The translations under genes and the position numbers were made by a program. Source: an uncultured Clostridia bacterium (GTDB lineage Bacteria > Bacillota > Clostridia > TANB77 > CAG-508). From it: a DNA stretch of 64,000 nucleotides. This document shows positions 57,909 to 64,000 of the stretch, piece by piece; within the stretch, counting starts at the first letter, position 1; each line of letters starts with the position of its first letter. The stretch spans positions 1 to 64,000 of the forward strand of contig CALXCA010000007.1 of assembly GCA_944386685.1 (NCBI GenBank), written 5' to 3'. The notes under the pieces are model-generated. The model saw only the letters and a list, made by a program, of their open reading frames with translations, was not told where the DNA came from and searched no databases.

Positions 57909-58505
57909 ATGAAAATTTGGAGAAAAATAAATAAAGGATTGATTTTAACAATTATAGTATTAGTAGTATTAATAATATATTTAAAGCAAGTAGAAAAACA
58001 GAGGGAATTAGACAAAACTTCAATAAAAACAGCTTGTAGTGAATATATAAATATGGTAGATAATTTAATTATTTTACCAGAAGAAATGCAAGGACATTCA
58101 CAAAACTTAACTCAAGAAGATGAAAATAAAATTAAAGAAAATATAAATAATGAACTAAAAAAAGTAATGATAGATAACAAAGATGCAATAGAAATTCAAG
58201 AACAATTTATATTTGACAATATAAAACAATCTAATAGAAGTAAAATAATAACAAATGTTGATAAAACAATAGAAGAAATTTCAAAATATGAATTTGATGG
58301 AGACCAAGTAGTAGTTACTTTTTCAACAGAAGTAAAAACAGAATATAAACAAATGGATTCAGAATCAAATAAAGAAGAAGAAAAAGAAAATATCCAATCT
58401 ACTTATAGAGAAGAAATAACATTACAAAAAGTAGATGGAATATGGAAAATAGTATATTCATATTTAGATTATAATCAAAGTCAAGCAGATTTATATATGT
58501 ATTAA
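57909..58505 (+). CDS. Single-pass membrane protein of unknown function
   Basis: A 198-aa protein with an N-terminal helix (LILTIIVLVVLIIYL) and an extracytoplasmic region of helices followed by beta strands (FDGDQVVVTFSTEVKTEY, LQKVDGIWKIVYSYLDYNQ). The latter is reminiscent of NTF2-like folds. AGGAGG upstream. No specific function inferred. Confidence 0.6.
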   Translation: MKIWRKINKGLILTIIVLVVLIIYLKQVEKQRELDKTSIKTACSEYINMVDNLIILPEEMQGHSQNLTQEDENKIKENINNELKKVMIDNKDAIEIQEQFIFDNIKQSNRSKIITNVDKTIEEISKYEFDGDQVVVTFSTEVKTEYKQMDSESNKEEEKENIQSTYREEITLQKVDGIWKIVYSYLDYNQSQADLYMY

Positions 58506-58637
58506 AATAAAGGTCAATAATTTTATAAAAGTACTTAAATAATTATGTGTTAAAAAGGAAAATAATATAGTATCACATAAAAATTTTTATAATTATGAGT
58601 ACCCATAGATTAAAACAAGAAAGGAAAGAGATTTTAT

Positions 58638-59555
58638 ATGTCAAAAGTTGTATTAGAATTAGAAAATGTTAATAAAACATTTGGAAGAAGAAAAGTAATT
58701 GATAATATAAGCTTAAGTGTAAAAGAGGGAGAAGTATATGGCTTTTTAGGACCAAATGGCTCAGGAAAAACTACAACAATAAAAATGATTTTAAATTTAA
58801 TTAATAGAGATTCAGGAATAATTAAAGTAAATGGTTATGATACAAAAAAACAATTTGAACAAGCAATGGAATGTATAGGAGGAATTGTTGAAAATCCAGA
58901 TATGTATAAATATATGTCAGGTTTAGACAATTTAAAACTACATGCAAGACTAAGAAACATAGATATAAAAAGAATATATGAAGTTTTAAAATTAGTTGAA
59001 CTAAATGGTAGAGAGAATGACAAAGTAGGAAAATATTCACTAGGTATGAAACAAAGATTAGGGTTAGCATTAACATTATTACATAAGCCAAAAGTATTGA
59101 TTTTAGATGAACCAACAAATGGACTAGATCCTGCTGGAATAAAAAAATTAAGAGATATTTTAAAAGAAATTGCACATAAAGAGGGTGTTGCAGTATTTGT
59201 ATCATCACATATATTAGCAGAAATGCAACAAATGTGTGATAAAGTTGCAGTATTAGATAATGGTAAAATTGTCAAAATAGAAGAGATATCAGATCAAAAA
59301 GAAGAAGAGACAGAACAAGTAGAACTAAGAGTAAAAAATATAGATAAAACAATCAAAATCTTAAAAGAAAAATTTAATATAGAAGCAAAAACAGAGAAAG
59401 AAATAATAAATATTTCGCTTTCTACAAAGCTTTTACCAGAAGTTGTAAAAGAACTTGCAATTTCTGATGTAGAAATAAAAGCAGTTATTCCAAAAAATCA
59501 TACACTTGAAGATATATTTTTTGATGCTACAGAAAAAGAAAACAATAAAAAGTAA
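58638..59555 (+). CDS. ABC transporter ATP-binding protein
   Basis: A 305-aa ATPase of an ABC-2 type exporter: Walker A GPNGSGKTT, signature YSLGMKQRL, Walker B VLILDEPTNGLDP, and the H-loop SSHILAEM. It resembles the BcrA/lantibiotic-immunity group. The matching permease begins about 200 bp downstream, after repeats R2 and R3. Confidence 0.93.
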   Translation: MSKVVLELENVNKTFGRRKVIDNISLSVKEGEVYGFLGPNGSGKTTTIKMILNLINRDSGIIKVNGYDTKKQFEQAMECIGGIVENPDMYKYMSGLDNLKLHARLRNIDIKRIYEVLKLVELNGRENDKVGKYSLGMKQRLGLALTLLHKPKVLILDEPTNGLDPAGIKKLRDILKEIAHKEGVAVFVSSHILAEMQQMCDKVAVLDNGKIVKIEEISDQKEEETEQVELRVKNIDKTIKILKEKFNIEAKTEKEIINISLSTKLLPEVVKELAISDVEIKAVIPKNHTLEDIFFDATEKENNKK

Positions 59556-59587
59556 TTTTTATTTTAAGGAGTAGATCTTATTAAAAA

Positions 59588-59722
59588 AATACAAGAAAAG
59601 AGCTTCGCTCAAACAGATGCACACAAATTTTACTTTGTAAAATTTGGCGCACGAACAATGACGCGGGCTTTAAAATGTTATAAATATATAAAATATTAAA
59701 GAAGCCCGCTATTGTTCTTAAG
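59588..59722 (+). repeat. R2 repeat followed by R3 hairpin
   Basis: R2 (59588-59643): AAAAGAGCTTCGCTCAAACA then GATGCACACAAATTTTAC. R3 (59652-59722): GAACAATGACGCGGGCTTT pairing with AAGCCCGCTATTGTTC around TTATAAATATATAAAATATT. They separate the two ABC-transporter genes and would form a strong RNA hairpin in the transcript. Confidence 0.75.
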
Positions 59723-59752
59723 TTTAGATTTCAAGAAAGGAAAAAATAAAAA

Positions 59753-61192
59753 ATGAAAATATTTAAACTATTTATAGATGAAAACATAAAAACATGGAAA
59801 AAACTATCAACAAAAATAATGATTATTGCAATTATTTTATCATTGTTTGCCGTACTTACACTTGTAAAATTTATGGAAAAAACAGAAGAAAATCTTTTAG
59901 TATATAATTCAGATAATTCTACAGGAGAAAATGAAAAAGAATTTTTAGAAAGAGAGATAGATTTTTATGAATCACAATTAAAAAATGAAAAATTAGATGA
60001 AGAAACTAGATTAGTTACAGAAAGAAATTTAGAAATGTATAAATTATATTTAGAATATGATATTTCTCCATATAATAATACATGGGAAAATGAATTAGTA
60101 GATTATATTGTAGAACAAAAAATTAATGGACAAAATACAGATGAAACAGTAGCCTTATTAAAAAATAAAAATTATAATGATTATATAGAATATCAAAAAA
60201 AATTATTAAAACAACAATTAGACAATAATACAATTTCAGAACAAGAGTATAATGATGAATTAACTATTTTGGAATTAAAAGGAAAATATGAAATAGGAAA
60301 AAATTATGACCAAGAATCTTATTGGAAAAGAAACACTATACAAAAAATAGAAACAGCACAAAACAGTTTAAGAACTGGAATAAATAAAGAGACTAATAAA
60401 TTAATTAATGCAGAAGAGAAAAAAGATTTAGAAGATTCTATAAAATTAAATATGTACAGATTAGAAAATAATATTCCAGATTCAAATAATGGCTCTAATA
60501 CAAATTATAGAATGAGATTTGAATTATTAGCACCAATGTTTTCTATAGCTGTAATTTCAATAGCAATAATTGTTATTGCAGGAGGAACTATTTCAAATGA
60601 AATATCTACAGGTACAATAAAATTTTGGGCTTTAACACCAAATAAAAGATGGAAAATTATGACTGCAAAATTATTATCAATATTATTTTACATAATAATA
60701 TTGGTTTTAATAACATCATTATTAAGTGTATTTATTGCAAATGTATTTTTTGCTGAAGATGGAGAAACATATTTGTATTGTCAAAATGGTGAAGTTAAAG
60801 AAATAGGAAATACTCTATATACTATTGAATATTATTTTGTAAAAGCAATTCCTATTGTAATTTTTGCATTATTTGCAGTAATGTTATCAACAATTACAAG
60901 AAATACAGCAGTTGCAGTAAGCTTTAGTGTTGCACTATATATAGGAAATGGAATTGCAATGCAAATAATAAATCAATTTATAACAAAAGATTGGGTAAAA
61001 TTTATACCATTTAATAATTTAAATTTAACAACAAAAATATTTCCAAATGCAACAGATATGACTAGTATGATGTTCGGAACAAATTTTGCAACATCAACAT
61101 CATTAATATTTTCTTTAGCAGTACTTGGAGTTTGTGCATTCTTAATGTTAGTTACAATGTATGATAGTTTTAATAAAAGAGATATAATCTAA
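59753..61192 (+). CDS. ABC-2 type transporter permease
   Basis: A 479-aa membrane subunit: one N-terminal helix (IMIIAIILSLFAVLTLV), a long charged extracytoplasmic part with coiled-coil character (residues about 45-255), then five helices including FALFAVMLSTITRNTAVAVS. It pairs with the ATPase at 58638. The substrate is unknown. AAAGGAAAA upstream. Confidence 0.85.
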   Translation: MKIFKLFIDENIKTWKKLSTKIMIIAIILSLFAVLTLVKFMEKTEENLLVYNSDNSTGENEKEFLEREIDFYESQLKNEKLDEETRLVTERNLEMYKLYLEYDISPYNNTWENELVDYIVEQKINGQNTDETVALLKNKNYNDYIEYQKKLLKQQLDNNTISEQEYNDELTILELKGKYEIGKNYDQESYWKRNTIQKIETAQNSLRTGINKETNKLINAEEKKDLEDSIKLNMYRLENNIPDSNNGSNTNYRMRFELLAPMFSIAVISIAIIVIAGGTISNEISTGTIKFWALTPNKRWKIMTAKLLSILFYIIILVLITSLLSVFIANVFFAEDGETYLYCQNGEVKEIGNTLYTIEYYFVKAIPIVIFALFAVMLSTITRNTAVAVSFSVALYIGNGIAMQIINQFITKDWVKFIPFNNLNLTTKIFPNATDMTSMMFGTNFATSTSLIFSLAVLGVCAFLMLVTMYDSFNKRDII

Positions 61193-61197
61193 TACTA

Positions 61198-61287
61198 CAG
61201 GAGAATATTACTGGATAATGGTCTTTTAAATTATTTCGCTAAAGACGATGCTATTATAATATTTTAAAGTTCTCCTGTTCATCCAGT
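61198..61287 (+). other. Interleaved inverted repeats after the permease gene
   Basis: CAGGAGAA (61198) pairs with TTCTCCTG (61270), and ACTGGAT (61210) with ATCCAGT (61281), in the order A-B-A'-B'. GTCTTTT/AAAGAC forms a small hairpin between them. The arrangement allows either two alternative stems or a pseudoknot. The stretch ATAATATTTTAAAG relates it to the R3 family and to the element at 31709. Confidence 0.55.
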
Positions 61288-61366
61288 AACCTTATAATTA
61301 GAAAAATTTGTTAAAACACTTGATTTTTAAATAATAATATAGTACAATAAATATGTTAAGAATATT

Positions 61367-61440
61367 CCTTTAACTTAGCCTAATAAAATACACCTATTAT
61401 TAGTGCTCGGTAAAAGGAGAAGTAAAAAATAGGAGGTGTT
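61367..61440 (+). promoter_or_regulatory. Probable S15-binding autoregulatory leader of rpsO
   Basis: Outer stem CCTTT/AAAGG (61367, 61413) and inner stem AGC-CTAATAA/TTATTAG-T-GCT. The loop ACACCT (61390-61395) is complementary to AGGTGT inside the Shine-Dalgarno region (61434-61439). This would form a pseudoknot hiding the start site, comparable in principle to known S15 autoregulation. Assigned by eye. Confidence 0.6.
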
Positions 61441-61444
61441 AAAA

Positions 61445-61708
61445 ATGACAATAGAAAGAAAGCAAGAAATAATAAAACAATTTCAAAGAGATGAAAAAGA
61501 TACAGGTTCATCAGAAGTTCAAATTGCTCTTTTAACAGAAAGAATTAATGAATTAACAGAACATTTAAAAGTTCATAAAAAAGACAACCACTCAAGAAGA
61601 GGAATGTTAAAAATGGTTGGAAAAAGAAGAAATTTATTAAATTACTTAGCAAAAAAAGATCAAGAAGCATACAAAGCTTTAGTTGAAAAATTAGGATTAA
61701 GAAAATAA
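61445..61708 (+). CDS. rpsO: Ribosomal protein S15
   Basis: An 87-aa 30S protein: [54 protein letters not shown]. The ATG at 61445 follows AGGAGGTG; a GTG at 61436 lies in that site and is rejected. The rpsO-pnp order is the usual one. Confidence 0.97.
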   Translation: MTIERKQEIIKQFQRDEKDTGSSEVQIALLTERINELTEHLKVHKKDNHSRRGMLKMVGKRRNLLNYLAKKDQEAYKALVEKLGLRK

Positions 61709-61743
61709 TTTAAAATAACAGGGGCGTGTGCAATATGCTTACG

Positions 61744-61834
61744 TCTCTTTTCTTGTATAGGAAAAATCAAGTTTTCCTATACAAGAAAAGAGCTTCGCTC
61801 AAACGGATGCACACAAATTTTACTTTGTAAAATT
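61744..61834 (+). repeat. Perfect hairpin fused to an R2 repeat
   Basis: CTCTTTTCTTGTATAGGAAAA pairs exactly with the start of the R2 unit (TTTTCCTATACAAGAAAAGAG) across a 6-nt loop, and R2 continues to the GTAAAAT end at 61834. It lies just after rpsO and could terminate or attenuate the rpsO transcript before pnp. Confidence 0.7.
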
Positions 61835-61864
61835 TTAATATAAAAATTTTATTTTTAAAAGAAA

Positions 61865-61973
61865 ATCGCTACAAAATAAAAGCAATATGTATTTAGAAAG
61901 GTAGCTTGTATAATGTGCTTTATATATAAAGAATATTATAGAGGTTACAATCTAATACATATTTGCTAGTGAT
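61865..61973 (+). promoter_or_regulatory. Long stem-loop leader of pnp
   Basis: About 110 nt fold back on themselves: ATCGCT/AGTGAT at the base, AGCAATATGTATTTAGA with TCTAATACATATTTGCT, and an inner near-palindrome TATAATGTGCTTTATATATAAAG.. (positions 61908-61941). Long double-stranded leaders before pnp are RNase III/PNPase autoregulation sites in enterobacteria; whether that applies here is inference. Confidence 0.5.
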
Positions 61974-62103
61974 TGTGTAAAAATATGTATATACATAAAT
62001 GTCATAAAAAAATACAAAATGAGTTTATAAAAATACATATTTATCAAATAGGTGTAAAAAATAATATAATAATAGACAAAAAGTCTATAAAAGGAGGAAA
62101 AAT

Positions 62104-64000
62104 ATGTTTAAAAGTTATGAAACAGAATTAGCAGGAAGAAAACTAGTAATAGAAACAGGAAAATTAGCAGGATTAGCAAATGGAAATGTGTTAGTAAAAT
62201 ATGGAGACACAGTTGTAATGGTAAATGTTACAGCATCAAAAGAGCCAAAAGAAGGAATAGACTTTTTTCCATTATCAGTAGATTTTGAAGAAAAGATGTA
62301 TTCAGTAGGAAAAATACCAGGCTCATACACAAAAAGAGAAGGAAAACCAAGTGATAAAGCAATATTAGTATCAAGAGCAATAGATAGACCATTAAGACCA
62401 TTATTCCCAAAAGATTTTAGAAATGATGTTGTAGTTGTTGCAACAGTATTAAGTGTAGAACAAGATAACTCACCAGAAGTTGCTGCAATGATAGGAGCTT
62501 CTGCAGCATTATCTATTTCTGATATACCATTTGGAGGACCAACAGCAGCAGTAAATGTTGGATTAGTAAATGGAGAAATTGTAATAAATCCAACAGAAGC
62601 ACAAAGAAAAATAAGTGATTTAAATTTAACGGTAGCTGGAACAAAAGAAAAGATTGCAATGATAGAAGCAGGAGCTAATGAAGTTCCAAATGATATTATG
62701 TTAGAAGCAATAAAAAAAGGACATGAAGAAATAAAAAAATTATGTGATTTTATACAAAAAATGAAAGACGAAATAGGAAAACCAAAATTTGAATATAAAT
62801 CATTTGCTGTAGATTCAGATTTGTATGATTATATAGAAAGAAATTATACAGAAGAAATGAAAGAAGCAGTACAAGAAGTAGACAAAGACACAAGAGATAA
62901 CAATGTTTCTGAATTAACAGAAAAAATTGAAGAAGACATTGCAGAAAGATTAAATGAAGATGAATTTGAAGAAAGAAAACAAGAAATAGGAGAAGCCATA
63001 TATAAACTAGAAAAAAAATGTGTTAGAGACATGATATTATATGAACATAAAAGAGTAGATGGAAGAGCCTTAGATGAAATAAGACCATTATCATGTGAAG
63101 TAGGGCTATTACCACGTGTACATGGAAGTGCATTATTTACAAGAGGACAAACACAAGTAATGTCTGTAGTTACATTAGGAATGAAAAGTGAAGAACAAGA
63201 ACTAGATGGAATAGATACAGAAACAGCAAAAAGATATATGCATCAATATAATTTTCCACCATATAGTGTAGGAGAAGCAAGAACATCAAGAGGTCCAGGA
63301 AGAAGAGAAGTTGGACATGGTGCATTAGCAGAAAAAGCATTAGTACCAGTAATACCATCTGTAGAAGATTTTCCATATTCAATAAGAGTAGTATCAGAAG
63401 TATTATCTTCAAATGGTTCAACATCACAAGCAAGTATATGTGGAAGTACATTAGCACTAATGGATGCAGGAGTTCCAATAAAAAGACCAGTAGCAGGAAT
63501 TTCAACAGGGCTTGTAACAAATCCAGAAAATCCAGATGATTATGTAATGTTAACAGATATTCAAGGATTAGAAGACTTTTTTGGAGATATGGACTTTAAA
63601 GTAGGAGGAACAGAAAAAGGAATAACAGCAATCCAAGTAGATATAAAAATAGATGGACTATCATATGAAATAATAAAAGAAGCATTTGAAAGAACAAAAA
63701 CAGCTAGACAATATATATTAGACAATATTATGAAACCTGTTATATCAGAGCCAAGAGAACAAATATCAAAATATGCACCACATATTATAACAACACAAAT
63801 TAATGTAGACAAAATAAAAGATGTTATAGGAAAAGGTGGAGAAACAATCAACAAAATAATTGAAGAAACAGGAGTAAAAATTGATATAGAAGATGATGGA
63901 CAAGTATTTATATATTCATCTGATGAACAAATGGCAGAAAGAGCACTAGAAATAATAGAAAATATAGCTAGAGTTATAGAAGTTGGAGAAATATATTATG
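62104..64000 (+). CDS. pnp: Polyribonucleotide nucleotidyltransferase (PNPase), 3' end outside the window
   Basis: Phosphorolytic 3'-5' exoribonuclease of the RNA degradosome. 632 codons are visible: first RNase PH domain (FKSYETELAGRKLVIETGKL), helical linker, second RNase PH domain (RVDGRALDEIRPLSCEVGLL, GQTQVMSVVTLG, TDIQGLEDFFGDMDFKVGGT) and the KH domain (IKDVIGKGGETINKI). The S1 domain lies beyond the edge. ATG after AAAGGAGG. The linker is somewhat extended and acidic (about residues 258-300). Confidence 0.96.
   Translation, partial: MFKSYETELAGRKLVIETGKLAGLANGNVLVKYGDTVVMVNVTASKEPKEGIDFFPLSVDFEEKMYSVGKIPGSYTKREGKPSDKAILVSRAIDRPLRPLFPKDFRNDVVVVATVLSVEQDNSPEVAAMIGASAALSISDIPFGGPTAAVNVGLVNGEIVINPTEAQRKISDLNLTVAGTKEKIAMIEAGANEVPNDIMLEAIKKGHEEIKKLCDFIQKMKDEIGKPKFEYKSFAVDSDLYDYIERNYTEEMKEAVQEVDKDTRDNNVSELTEKIEEDIAERLNEDEFEERKQEIGEAIYKLEKKCVRDMILYEHKRVDGRALDEIRPLSCEVGLLPRVHGSALFTRGQTQVMSVVTLGMKSEEQELDGIDTETAKRYMHQYNFPPYSVGEARTSRGPGRREVGHGALAEKALVPVIPSVEDFPYSIRVVSEVLSSNGSTSQASICGSTLALMDAGVPIKRPVAGISTGLVTNPENPDDYVMLTDIQGLEDFFGDMDFKVGGTEKGITAIQVDIKIDGLSYEIIKEAFERTKTARQYILDNIMKPVISEPREQISKYAPHIITTQINVDKIKDVIGKGGETINKIIEETGVKIDIEDDGQVFIYSSDEQMAERALEIIENIARVIEVGEIYY

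Overview
The window is very AT-rich (most genes use A/T-ending codons, AGA for arginine, frequent TTG starts) and reads as a low-GC Gram-positive chromosome. spoVG, a dipicolinate synthase gene (dpaA), UPF0182, DUF1540, RecD2, S-box and Mn2+ riboswitches and Shine-Dalgarno sites of the AGGAGG type point to a spore-forming member of the Clostridia, probably an uncultured gut lineage. This placement is inference from gene content.

Layout. 1-7.6 kb: tandem GACCGACCCC repeats, murC (-), spoVG, two small membrane proteins, tRNA-Glu, a Mn2+ riboswitch with a P-type cation ATPase, and a peroxiredoxin (-). 7.7-15 kb is accessory. It holds a surface-protein locus behind a (CA)14 leader, an HNH endonuclease and an orphan MNT antitoxin between inverted repeats, and a pilin-like protein split at an A7 tract. 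15-31 kb is housekeeping: rubredoxin, ftsY, UPF0182, pth, RNase G, rimO, a TPR protein, dpaA, uppP, an HD hydrolase and a SecD/SecF-like pair. 31-41 kb: DUF1540, fba, smpB, a large envelope protein, a ROK kinase, mtaB and long-hairpin elements. 41.4-48.5 kb: adk-map-infA-rpmJ-rpsM-rpsK-rpsD-rpoA-rplQ, then an S-box riboswitch and metK. 48.5-49.6 kb is a short island of distinctly higher GC. 49.8-64 kb: recD2, a DUF11-type surface protein, LexA-box/recN, an ABC exporter, rpsO and pnp (cut by the window edge).

Most notable observations. (1) Upstream of the 8.3 kb surface protein lies a promoter, a 22-codon leader ORF containing (CA)14, a strong intrinsic terminator, then the gene. Only one of the three repeat-number frames (15 units instead of 14) carries translation into the terminator, so the arrangement looks like a phase-variable transcription attenuator. 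(2) Two unrelated genes (a TPR protein and mtaB) are interrupted by the same heptamer, TTACGGA. A +1 shift there restores the frame, and CGG is otherwise almost absent from the native genes. (3) The pilin-like gene is split at A_AAA_AAA, which could be a -1 frameshift or a contingency tract. (4) Several families of dispersed hairpin repeats and miniature elements are present, one with an 8-bp target duplication. (5) Structured leaders precede rpsM, rpsO and pnp.

No sortase, CRISPR array, rRNA, integrase or transposase gene was seen. Four interrupted genes in 64 kb also leave open sequencing or assembly error, and each such claim is written with that alternative.
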